Source: Varroa destructor | Lineage: Eukaryota; Arthropoda; Arachnida; Mesostigmata; Varroidae | Length of the DNA: 64,000 nt | Direction of reading: 5' to 3' | NCBI RefSeq assembly: GCF_002443255.2 | Contig: NW_019211455.1 | Coordinates: forward strand, 21,861,126-21,925,125 | Shown here: in pieces, positions 50,561 through 61,415 of the stretch | How positions within the stretch are numbered: the stretch's first letter is position 1 | Layout of the letters: the number at the start of each line of letters is the position of its first letter | Made by a program: the position numbers and the translations under genes | The notes under the pieces: generated by a model | What the model was told of the DNA's origin: nothing | The model's input: the letters and a program-made list of their open reading frames with translations, nothing else | Databases searched by the model: none

Positions 50561-53079
50561 GTCAATCGTGCACATACCTTCTTCATTTAGTATGATTTTT
50601 TTTTGTCAAGATACTATATAATGCAGTCATAATGCGTAAAATAAATCTATTCTAATATTACTTGAACCCAATAATGTAATTGGTTTAGCTTACTATTAGA
50701 ATATATCAACAAAAATCGTACCACGAACACATGTAACTTCTAACGCGCCGCTCCGCTGGATCAGTCACCTGTCACGTCTAACTTTTCTCCAGTTCTTCGA
50801 ACTTTTATTTAAAGAACCTATTGATCACACTCCATTCTTAATCTATACTTCACGGAACGGGCAATTGACGGAACGGGCACTAATGAAAGCTCTCATTTAC
50901 AGCTATAGAATCACATACGTCATGTACGAGTGAGATTGTATGTTAAAATTCACACACACTGCAATAATAAAGTATACGTGTTATTGTAGATGAATCAACG
51001 TTTCGTGTTAAGCTGTTTTTATAAAAAAAATATTAACTAATAAGTAAAAGATCTTAAATTGTGACGAATACGTATCGTACGTAAGTATAAGTACTTTTTT
51101 ACCTTTTCTGTTGGTTCTTAGCGATTTGAGCTAATACCTCCCATTGTTCTGGTTTAATTATTCGACTTTAAATATTCATCGAATTTTTTTACCCTAAATG
51201 TTATGGTATAGCGTCACAAGAGATTCCTTTTGCATTTGCCAAAACTCGAACTCATGTGTTATTCAAAATCTGAGCTATAACAGGCCAATTCTAAATAACT
51301 ACGCGCCTACTAGGATCAAAGTGCTTGATGGTTCCCGTGATACCGCAGTGGATAACGTCTTCGCCTACGAGATTTAGGGAAAAGTGGTGGTCTGGGTCCG
51401 AACACGGGCGTGGACACTATTTGCTTTATATTTGGAGTTAACCGTTTAGGATAATAATGCCCAACGGTTCAAATACCTAACGTAAAACACAAAAAATTTT
51501 TTGATTCGTAAGAAACTATGTTATAACCAGGTCATATCGAGGGCTTCGGTATTCGTTCGTGCTTTTTCAAGAGTGAATTTAAAGCCGTGTAGCGCCAAAG
51601 GCAAAACTACCTCTGCAGCACTATACTTCAAATCAATCCAATGTTTTCTCTACAACAAAAAAAAACGACATAAAACCATTCGTTGATAACAATCACCGAT
51701 AAATAAGTACCCTGTTTACCTGCCCAGTGAAGACTGAGTCCTACAAATTGTCAAAACGCCGTTCGACACAACTCTGATACGTTATACTTTTACTAATGAA
51801 ATTTTAAGGATGATGCAATATAACGATAGATCTCTGAAGTATCATCCGCCTTCAAGATAATAGACACCTGGAACCTTTTCCATGTAATGATAATTAAAAA
51901 GTATAAAAATAACGAAGAGTTGATTGTCTTATAGATGGGTTACAGTGACAATATATTGACTAAAGTACGTGTACGTTCCCAATCGATGTTGTCGTAGTAT
52001 TTTTTATTCAAAAAACAGCGCCTTTTCGAACGAAACAACGCACAGCTAAATGGCGGGCCCGATATTCGTAGCTACCTAGATCTTCTTTCGCCCTGTATGC
52101 GCCACGTCCTTTGTCACTTGCACAGACATCATGTACAAGTGACATTGTATTTTAAAAACCACTTGTGTAGCTGGTCAGCATAGTGCGTCTTCTACAGTCG
52201 AATATTTTTATTGCAACATCTGAAGAGGTGGTGTTCATCAACGTGCGTATGAGCCAGCGACAAGCGTGCGTCGCTCTACGATGTTCTATCCAAGCGCATG
52301 TTCCTCGTACGCGGTTCACGCTTAATTTCTATGACACGGTGTAGCCGATCTAACAATGCTGGCTACAGTACCTGCTGCTACTAAATTCCCTGTAATTTTA
52401 ACCGCCCAGAGTATTCGAAATTTCGAACAATTGCGACTACGTGCATACATGCGTACTGCGAGAGCCAGATGCACAAGATTTTTTGCGATGACCGAGAAAC
52501 TTTGTCTGTACTTAGACCCATAAGCTGCCGAGTTCGCCTGTGAAATTCTAACTGTGACATGTGTTAGCCACGTACAGCGTATCTCCTGTCTTAGCGGGCC
52601 GTCTGCCTTGTGCTGGACCCCCCTACAGCGCATAATTCACACCTACTTTACTAGTCGTTTGTCAATATCGCCCCCAGTTGAAAACTTCACTTCCCCTTAG
52701 ACCTTCTACCTATTTTCCGGCAATGAGTTCACTAGTAGATCGTCTGCAGGAGAAGTGAAGATACGCGCTACAGAAAGGATTTAATAAGTGTACGGGCTGC
52801 CAAGCTGTTCGTAGCGTTCTAAGAGAAAGCTGCTCGTAGCTAAGCATTGGTATGTTGATGACCGGTAGGTCTGGTGCTCTGTTTCGTGCCTCTTGTTTCT
52901 TTCTTACTTTCGGAAAGCGATCGTTACACATTAATTGGTAACAACGGATGATTGTTTTAGTTAAGAAGTTTAAAGTTTTTTAGTTTTGCTTTTTAGTTTG
53001 AAAAAATAGTGAGAGCTATAGTGACCGAAGGGCCAGAACAGTAAGAAGTACGGACAAGCTGATAAAAAAGATCGCATTG
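50561..53079. other. Spacer within the SLC41 array
   Basis: AT-rich spacer. The only notable element is a tRNA-like segment at 51330-51415. No protein-coding gene recognised. Confidence 0.45.
51330..51415 (+). mobile_element. tRNA-like SINE head (putative)
   Basis: A box-like TACCGCAGTGG (51341-51351) and B box-like GGTCCGAAC (51395-51403) are separated by 43 bases, flanking GATAACGTCTTCGCC, which resembles D-arm/anticodon sequence of an arginine-type tRNA. The cloverleaf does not close properly, so this is more likely the 5' part of a tRNA-derived SINE or a tRNA pseudogene than a working tRNA. Confidence 0.4.
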
Positions 53080-54600
53080 CGCTTTATGCTGCGGATTCTA
53101 TTGTGCCCACTTAGACCTCGGCTACGAGTACTCAACATATCGGCAACTTATCGACTAGAGAAGAATATTCAAATGATGTGTCCGCGTTTGGGTTTTAATC
53201 CCGTGCTAGAGCGCGGCCTTCATCCTGCAAGGTTGGATGGCTTTCAACCTGATCGTGACACTGGATACAGATTGCATTCACAAAGCCGGTAAGAGCGTAG
53301 CACCCGGAAAGCGAGTTCGAAGCCTTCAAGTTTTATCGGACCCTGAGGAACATTCTCACGTTTACGCCCACAAATTACTACAGGTGCCCGTTGCCTATGG
53401 CGTTTAGTCCGTCTGAAAGCCCCACCTTCAACATAAACAGTAGTCTGCTGATAAAGAACACCGACTTCAGTAAGCGCGGTAAATAACAACCGGGAGACGG
53501 ATGCTGCATGGACAATTAGTCTGACACAAATACTTTGGCTTCGGCTCAACGTATATTGATATCCTGCTTGACATCGTTAAGGTACGTGACTAGGTAACCT
53601 CAAGATGATCAAATGTTTATAACATTTGTACGAAGCGAGAATCGCCACACGACTATGCAACTTCCGCAGACCTTGGAGATGCGGACAAGAAGAAGATACT
53701 GTGTGTTTTTCTTGAAGATAATCTCCTCGTAATAGAATTTCAAGGCAATTTATCCTCATACGGACCAGTCTTCTTGCATTAGCTAATCCTTCAAGACTGA
53801 CCTTGCCGAACGTCGTTACAGTATGTTTATCAGCGGCTGTGAGAGCTTCCCTTGCATGTCTTTGTCTCAGATCGTTAACTAGTGGGGTGATCATCGTTGG
53901 TCGTAAGTGCAGCATCCACCCGGACAGTATGGCCGCATAGCCAAATTTGTTCCTAAGCGATACCCCTACGCTTGCGCTAATCTTCTACGTGGCATTAGAA
54001 ATATACTGAGTCAGAAATCACCGATACGTGCTAACTGTGCGTGATCCCAGTTCCGGTATGCAGTATCCTGGTTATCAAAGCCAGGACGAACGAGATCATC
54101 TGTAGCATGGTTCGTTTCGGATCGATGATGTTTGCGATAGGAGCTGGCTCTATTCTGCATGCAAAAGAACGGCGTCGTAATCGTAAGCAGCGTCTGTGGC
54201 AGTTGGCTTATAATGATAATCTGCCGTGTGACTACGATTCGAACTGTTTGCACCGCCAATGGTGAACACAACATTGTGCAAGCATTATATACACAAACGA
54301 TCGTCTCATTGGCAAGCAGCGGTCACGCCTAGGCAAACCTTCCAGCTGCCAGTCATCGCATTGCTTTCTGAAGATGTCAGTATAACCTTCACGTATTTCC
54401 GGGTATTCTATCATTCGTTTTCATCCAACCTGCAATCACGCTCTTCATCGCCTGATAAGTCGCTTCGAGACTGGGGAGCTGAAAAATCAATCCTGACGTC
54501 CCCTCAACCCCCATATCTTCTGCAGTGGCTGATATCACCGACGGCATGTTCACTTGCGCGATTTACGCCGTTCTTTGTCTAATGCGTGACGCGAGTGTTC
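53080..54600 (+). pseudogene. SLC41 pseudogene 2 (third array member), with leader
   Basis: Degenerate same-strand copy. The leader is recognisable: GCGCTTTATGCTGCGG near 53,080 and GAAAGCGAGTTCGAAGCCTTC near 53,310 correspond to the leaders of copies A and B. Coding blocks include the DILLDIVK equivalent near 53,555-53,580, VVTVCLSAAVRASLACL near 53,810 and GRKCSIHPDSMAA* near 53,900 (intact: SRKFRINPDNVAAP). Further blocks match GAG at 54,140 and the VSITFTYF region near 54,375. Stops and frameshifts run throughout. Confidence 0.85.
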
Positions 54601-55588
54601 TGTTGATTGAACACAAGTAGCTAAAGACTCTGTATCCACCTGAAGGCTCGCCGGCCGACTTGAGTATTTTCGCAATTTCATTGTTGACGCCAATACAATT
54701 GGCTGACGTAATTTTTCAAAATTCAATTGCACTAATTCACTTTTTTCATAGTAACCCATTAATAACCCGCATGTGCGTAAACCTCACGTATCATAACCTT
54801 ATTGCTACATTATTGATACAAGTAGAATAATAATTATATAGAAAGATACCTGTCAGCTATTTTGTGGAGCAGCAATGTTGGATCTCTCGGAAATTCACTT
54901 CAGCTTCAACCACAAAATACAAATGATCAACCGAGACTAACGCTCTCAACGCCATTACAGGCTCAGTTTTCATTTAACTCTAGCTATTTATGCTGGGCAC
55001 CGACAGGTCTGGCAAATACGTCGTACCGGAACATACGAGAAATCAGAAAGATACGAAATATGACATGAAAGTCTCATTTTTCAAGAAGACCAAGAGCATG
55101 ATAAACCTCGGGATTTATTTGCCAACGTACTAATTTCCATTAGGCTTACAAAGTCAAAAGGAGTTGCCAATATTTGAATGTCATGCTTTCGTAAGGTGAT
55201 GTTTTCTAGGTAACGATTTCGTCTTCCAAATACACAATAATTGCAAATAAATAAATAAATAAATAACTAGTATAGAAGCTATGTAGATAACTTATTTGTT
55301 AACACTATTTTTAACAACCCTAGTAATAAAGTTTGAGCTATGTCTTTTCTTTTGGCTAACTGATTTAAATTCTGCTAGGGCTGACTGAGAAGCAACAAAT
55401 TTAGTGGCCTATTTACTTCGATGTACGCGGTTCGATCCGGAAACGAGGCCTTTTTCTCGCAGTTTCTCAAAGTTGAGAGTCGAATCTTCGCGTCGACACT
55501 GTTTTTTAAATAGCATAATGTTCCGACGCCGAGCACATAGTGCTTCACTGATTTGTATGGCTCGATCGCTTGCTTATTTTTTTTTTGA

Positions 55589-55634
55589 AATTTGAAATGG
55601 AATTTTTAAATTTAGAAAAATTCCATTTCAAATT
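55589..55634. repeat. Perfect 19-bp hairpin
   Basis: Arms 55589-55607 and 55616-55634 are exact reverse complements around an 8-base loop (AAATTTAG). Confidence 0.9.
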
Positions 55635-56167
55635 AGTAGGGTATCACCAATGTTACGCAATTTATAAGCATGATTCATGTAAATTATACGATCGACATAC
55701 AAGAAACGTTTCAACCTCTTAATTATGTCCTATTTATCAGTTTCTAAAAATCCTCTCTCTATTAATACATTTTTTAAGTTCAGTGTTTTCAGCTTTCTAA
55801 ATTGTCGCAGTAGCGATTCGACATCATATAACCTGAGTTGATCCTTACCCCCCTAAACATGTCCAACATTTCGATGCAAATTGTGCACCCGCTTTCTACT
55901 TCTGTCGTAATGTTAACAAACCGTAAATTATTTCCAATCGTTGTAATGCTATTCGATCTGTGTTTTCTTACTGGCTAGTGCGAGTCATCAGCGTGAGTCA
56001 TTGTATGTTTTTCCGGCAGAAGCAGTAGAACTATCAGCTGCTGTTCAATGCTATGTAACTCCCCTTCATAGCATCGTTAATCCTGCTTGCAATTGTATGA
56101 TATTAGGCTCTTGAGTTTGGCCAGGACCTCCAGCGGTCCTCCGGTAAGGCATCTAGGACTTGTTGTT

Positions 56168-56211
56168 CCTCTCTCTCTCTCCCCCTCTCTCTCTCCCTCT
56201 CCCCCTCTCTT
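56168..56211. repeat. (CT)n-rich pyrimidine tract
   Basis: Forty-odd bases of CT repeats with CCCCC interruptions, all pyrimidine on the plus strand; about 1.1 kb upstream of SLC41 copy B. Confidence 0.9.
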
Positions 56212-57109
56212 TACGCGCTGCCTCTTTGAATCCCTTGACTTCTCAGTTAACTGACTGCCAGTAGTTACCGCCGCCAGTTGCCGGCCAGCGTGGTAATTTC
56301 ATGACTTTCTCCTCCTCGCCACACAATAGCCAGCATCGTCATCATCATCGTCGTCTTCTATTCATCACAGTCAATTCTCTCGACCCTGCAAGGGTTTCAC
56401 TCGCAGTAGACAGGTAGCTGCTCTGCGACACTCTTTCATCCCTGCGGTGCTCCACTCCCTCGCACTTTGTTTACGGCGCCCTCGCAGCGAGCCATCGTTC
56501 GTCCAGCCCTTATGATCGGATCGTGTAAAAGGAGCAACCTGCAGACACGAGTCGAGCGTTAAGAAGACAAGTCACGTACAACGGCCGTCATTTCCAGGCG
56601 GCGAAGCGCTTGAATGAAGGGAACTGTAGCATTGTTACATTATCGTTTGGGAGGTAGCCTCAAGTGCTTTTACAAGTAAACTACAACTACCATTACTACT
56701 TCAACAGTCACGACTAGTACAGCTGTTAACAGTGTAGAGCTAATTCTATTACCCCTTCCTGGTCTACTTTTCTGGCTTAGAGGAACAATCTCAAGACACC
56801 AATACTTACAAGAAACTGTTGGAGCGCTTTGGCCAACAAAGCGATATCTAGTCCAAAGCTGTGTCGACATATAACACCAGGAAAAAATATCCAGTGAGTG
56901 CAATTTACCTAAGAGAACTTGAGTGTGTGTGTCTCTGTGTATTTGTGATTACGTAGCGCTTATTGTGATCATTTTTCTGAACTTCAGCTACGGACTTACC
57001 ATCATCACAGTTTTACTGGCGTACCTGAAACGGGCAGAAAACCTGCGTGTGAGTGCGGGCGTGCCTGTGTGATTGAGTGTGTGTATGTGTAAAGGCGTTG
57101 TATGCTTCG

Positions 57110-57364
57110 ATGCCTTTCTGCCCTTTCGTGAAGTTGGAAACGACCATTATTCCCACAGTCGGAACATTCTGGATGGCCAAGGTGAGCGTGGCGTCTGGGG
57201 AACGAATTCGTAGCCTCCGAGAACTAACTGGCCCTCGAGGAGTGGTTCGCACGATTCACAAAAACCTCGCCATCGTCAGGTGGCCGCTAGTAGGACCTCG
57301 AGATGCCCGTCAACAATGGCTATTCGCCGACAGCGTCGGGGGTGAATGTCGTAGTGGGGTGTGA
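57110..57364 (+). promoter_or_regulatory. Leader ORF overlapping SLC41 copy B
   Basis: An 84-codon frame (MPFCPFVKLETT...GERIRSLRELTG...) in the +1 frame, overlapping the transporter start by 62 bases; counterpart of the copy A leader ORF. A strong donor-like site (GCCAAG/GTGAGC, 57181/57182) and an acceptor-like CGTCAG (ends 57279) could remove about 98 bases from the leader. The acceptor-like context CAG/GTGGC recurs in copy A. Confidence 0.4.
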
Positions 57365-58886
57365 TGCGGTCATCGACTGTGATTCCCTAAACGAGGGCAA
57401 ATACAAAAGTCTAGGTCATACAACACCTCTCGAACAGATCGGCTGCTGTCCGTCCGGATCATCGGGTTCATCAGGAAGCCTGATTTCCACCATGAGTGAT
57501 AAGGTATTAGGAGCTGGCGCTGGTCTGAAAGATAGCAACAAAAGGCTACCAGGTAACGAAGGATGGCTGATCACACTGATACAGGTCGTTGGCCCCTTCC
57601 TAGTTGCTGGTTGTGGCTCGATGTGCACAGGCATCCTTTTGGATATCGTGAAAGACTGGGATAACTTCAAGATGATCGAAAGCCTTATGACCCTGGTTCC
57701 TACTTTGCTCGGGCTTAAAGGAAACCTTGAAATGACGGTCACCGCACGACTTTGCACAGCCTCTAATCTCGGCAAGTTGGATGACCCGAAAATACTGCTG
57801 ACCTTTCTTCGGGACGACCTTCTTCTAACACAATTCCAGGCTACGATCGTGTCGCTTATGGCCAGCCTTCTGACACTGGGCATTCAGGCGATTAAGGATC
57901 CATTGAGTGTCACCTGGACAGGCAGTCTTGTAGTGATCTCATCATCCGTTGTGACCGCTGGCTTCGCCTGCCTGTTCCTTGGATTGCTAATGACTGGCGT
58001 CGTCGTTGTTAGTCGCAAGTTTCGCATTAATCCGGACAACGTGGCCGCACCTCTAGCGTCATCTCTAGGCGATATCTCTACGCTGGCCCTGTTCGCATAC
58101 ATTTCGCTAGGGATTTTCGCCCTCAAAGAATATATATACGTACCTGTCACGTTCATTGTCATTTTCATGCTTTTATGCCCAGTGTGGGGCTATTTGGGCT
58201 GTCAAAGCCCAGATGTACGTGCTCATCTGCAACACGGTTGGCTGCCTATATTACTTGCCATGTGTATCTCGTTAGGAGCTGGCTACATCCTCGACGCAGC
58301 AACAAGCGACCTGGCTGCAGCCCCCGCTTACGTGCCTGTAGTGAGCGGCGTTTGTGGCAATCTTCTTGTGATACTTATCTGTCGAATGACGACAGTCCTT
58401 CGGCAAAAAAGCGCACTCGGCAAAGATAATGGAACGGTGCCAGCTATGCGTAGGGATAATCCATTCCGCTGCGGCAACAGCAATTTCGAAAGTCTGAACG
58501 CGACGTTCCAGCTCCTGCTCATTCTGCCCATAGCCGCCCACTCAATTTTTCTGCCAATTATCTCGTTCGTCACGCAAGAGGTCAGCATCACCGTTGTCTA
58601 TCTCGTAACGTTTTTGTCATTCGTTTTCGTTCATGCACTCATCATGTTGTTTCTAACTCGCGAGGTGGTGCTACAACTTTGGCGCTGGGGAATAGATCCA
58701 GATGTCGCGTCAATTCCAATATTGACCGCGGTAGCGGATCTTACCGGTGGCGCATTCACCTGCGTCATATTTATAATTTTGTATCAACTGGAGGACTTCA
58801 GTGTAACAAAGCCGCACGACGTATTCAATTTGACCACGCCGCTCATCGAGGCTCTGACCAACATCACCGTACCATTGCAGTACTAG
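57303..58886 (+). CDS. SLC41-family magnesium transporter, intronless copy B
   Basis: Paralogue of copy A and fourth member of the array: a 527-codon uninterrupted frame. Starts MPVNNGYSPTAS and shares the full two-repeat MgtE architecture: GLKGNLEMTVTARLCTASNL, INPDNVAAPLASSLGDIS, PVVSGVCGNLLVILICRMTT and GIDPDVASIPILTAVADLTG, with all acidic and Gly-rich motif positions kept. It differs from copy A mainly in the polar N-terminal region and in a C-terminal extension of about 20 residues ending in NITVPLQY. Intact motifs imply continued function. Predicted role: Mg2+ (or other divalent-cation) transport. Confidence 0.94.
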   Translation: MPVNNGYSPTASGVNVVVGCDAVIDCDSLNEGKYKSLGHTTPLEQIGCCPSGSSGSSGSLISTMSDKVLGAGAGLKDSNKRLPGNEGWLITLIQVVGPFLVAGCGSMCTGILLDIVKDWDNFKMIESLMTLVPTLLGLKGNLEMTVTARLCTASNLGKLDDPKILLTFLRDDLLLTQFQATIVSLMASLLTLGIQAIKDPLSVTWTGSLVVISSSVVTAGFACLFLGLLMTGVVVVSRKFRINPDNVAAPLASSLGDISTLALFAYISLGIFALKEYIYVPVTFIVIFMLLCPVWGYLGCQSPDVRAHLQHGWLPILLAMCISLGAGYILDAATSDLAAAPAYVPVVSGVCGNLLVILICRMTTVLRQKSALGKDNGTVPAMRRDNPFRCGNSNFESLNATFQLLLILPIAAHSIFLPIISFVTQEVSITVVYLVTFLSFVFVHALIMLFLTREVVLQLWRWGIDPDVASIPILTAVADLTGGAFTCVIFIILYQLEDFSVTKPHDVFNLTTPLIEALTNITVPLQY

Positions 58887-59174
58887 ACTCGTTACCTACA
58901 ATGTTGGATACGCAGCGCAGAGACTTGTTATCGATTGCCAGCAGTCACGTTAAGGCTTGTTGTACGATGAAAGCGTCGCGGGGAATCAATTGCCAGTAGA
59001 AATGATTGATTTAAAGATCAGACCGACACGAGATGCGATTGTGTCATACTAGGTTCTTACCATTTCTCAGTTCGATAGGTTTAATACATAAATTCACATA
59101 TCAATCACCCTCAAACGAACGTACATACGCATCACGAACATAATCATATTTTGCCTACTCTCTATTAGGATATT

Positions 59175-59180
59175 AATAAA
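59175..59180 (+). terminator. Polyadenylation signal of SLC41 copy B
   Basis: AATAAA about 290 bases after the stop codon; a second AATAAA follows at 59227-59232. Confidence 0.5.
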
Positions 59181-59232
59181 TTGTATATAATCTGTTAATT
59201 GTTATAGTAAATATGATACATAAAGTAATAAA

Positions 59233-60953
59233 GTACATATTTATTTAATACAAAAGCATTAAAGCTACCTTTTTTTTACCTTTATCAGGATTTATCACTA
59301 ATCGGTAAAATGTTATATTTCTAGTTGACTAATGATTGAAATGTCACTCGAGTATCATGCTTTCGATACAGCTTTGAAGTAATTGCTTTCCTCTGTAATA
59401 TTTCCCTCGCGATTACGCCAACTATTCTTTTAAGCCAAGTGAAATCCGGTAAAGAAGAACAGTAATAGCGTTTCGTGCGTCCTCATTGATCGAAAACAGC
59501 ATATGCAGAACCCTTCAATTCACAAGATATTATAGTATTGTTTGACAATTTCTTTCGTGCACTTCCGTGAGCTATATATACTATTGGTCACGATATAGAA
59601 ATGAAATAGATTTCTCTGGGAACGGCTAGGTCACCCATGTTTTTTGCCGAACAATCAGGCCAAATTCCCTACACCGACAGGATCAAATGTTAATGTTTGT
59701 TTGCAGCATGGCTAGATGTCAAGCGTTACTCACTGTCATAAAGTCCAGCACTGATTTACCAACGACTCAATATCTGCCTGCTTGTTCTTGATTCTCCCAA
59801 GACCCCCGTAAGAATTAGTTATGCTAGGTTCCAGCACATCGATAGAAGTTAAAATGTTTCAGAGTTGATGAACTTAATGCTATCGTGGATAAGTTCTGTT
59901 GATCTTAAGTTTATATTAGAGCTTCAAACAATCGAACGGTAATGCGAGGGGATGCCCACTCGTAGCGATTATGAAATATAAGCTATTCAAATTTCCATTA
60001 CAAAAAAAGTATGTTGAAATAGAGAGAGAACAAGACATTGCTTATAGCTATCCACTCCATAGCTTATAAACGTACGTAATCTAAGATCATTGTTGGCGTC
60101 ATTCACAAAACTTGTTTGGGTCAATTAATTAATTGTAGCGCTTAATTATATAGTTCATAAAATGCTTGATCTGACAACATATTGGAAGGTTATCTAGATA
60201 ATTAGATCATGAAAATGCCCCAAAAAACATGAAAACGCTATTCGTTTTTACATTTGTTCTCGGTGAAATATCTATGCGATAAATATATACAAAGGCCTTA
60301 GACTCACGTCTATTATCAGGTAGAGCACTACAATTCAAATCTCCTTAACTGCTTTCTTAATAAAGGTAGCAAACATACTGGTGTAGCAGGGCTTCGTTAA
60401 ACTCGTGAAAAGCGTCTACGGCTAATTTATTTACGAGGTATAATGTAAAGTTCTCAATGACCCTGCTCCCACTTATTACCCATGTAGTTAATTTTACAAG
60501 CGTTCTTACCGATATAGTAGCCATAAACGTCGTTCCATTTCGCACGTAGAAAACGTACCAAAGTCCAGTTAATTCTGCGCTAACTCATTTATTTTCCGAT
60601 AATAATAATATTCATACATAGTTTCTTTAGTTCGTCAAATATTATCTCACTCGCTTGCATTGTTACGGAATATTTATTAGATAGATGATTTTTCCCATAA
60701 ACAAATTACATAAGCTGTGGTCCTTTTTTTTTTTAAGCATTCGAACATCATTTTCGAAAATCAAACATTTTAGCTTAAAGCTGCTGATCAAAATGATTGA
60801 TAAACAGATGAGGAGATGAATAAAATAAACAAATAAATAAAAAGTGTCTACATACATTGTTGTACTGTAATGGATGTATGAATAGATAAATATTGGAAAA
60901 ACGTTCAGTCCATATCTATCCGTACATATCTAGGCTGGCAGCATTTTAGATGA
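59233..60953. other. Intergenic region, nothing recognised
   Basis: AT-rich, only short frames in either strand; no RNA gene or repeat family identified. Confidence 0.5.
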
Positions 60954-61415
60954 ACTAGACGAATTGTCTTTGTTACCATTGATCTTTCGAAGCGATCGCG
61001 AACGGCGGCCTCGACTAGATACGGACGTCTATCTGCAGCCGTTATAGCAGCCACAACACATCAAGCAGCTGCAGCCGCAGGAGTCGAAACGAAATCCCGT
61101 ACAAATTTTTGGCAATTTATTTATATTTTATATACAATCTTTAGGGCCAACGATAACCACTACTGCAGAACAATGACAACCCAGTTGGACTCGAGCTTTT
61201 TGGCTTGGCCGGAGAACTCGATCGCTGGCGGTTTGCTTGGAAGTGTTCCAACACAGAGTTTCGTGACGTCGGATAATCCTGCAGGAAGGAAAACGAAAAA
61301 CGGCGGGCTTGCCACTCGAGTAACGGTTCACGCTGGTGGACTGATAATTGACACGTGTGCAATTTATCGAAAATTAATAGCTGTTTTAGTTTGTTACGAA
61401 CCTTGTGTTCGCTAA
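60954..61415 (+). other. GC-richer stop-free stretch, possible exon or promoter
   Basis: One plus-strand frame stays open for 153 codons, with the first ATG only at 61173. Composition is GC- and CpG-richer than its surroundings, with an alanine-rich part (AAVIAATTHQAAAAAG). No family recognised. It may be a CpG-rich promoter or first exon of a gene outside the window, in either direction. A TATAAATA string lies nearby at about 61,673. Confidence 0.2.

Larger units (their letters stand above)
54601..57109. other. Upstream region of SLC41 copy B
   Basis: No coding gene. Contains an (AAAT)n run near 55,245-55,265, a perfect hairpin at 55589-55634 and a (CT)n tract at 56168-56211. GC-richer sequence at about 56,250-56,620 may include promoter or noncoding exon sequence of copy B. 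Confidence 0.45.

Noticed and set aside
57416..57883. 155-codon minus-strand frame opposite SLC41 copy B
   Set aside because: Mirror frame of the real transporter gene; a matching mirror frame exists opposite copy A, as expected from shared codon usage.
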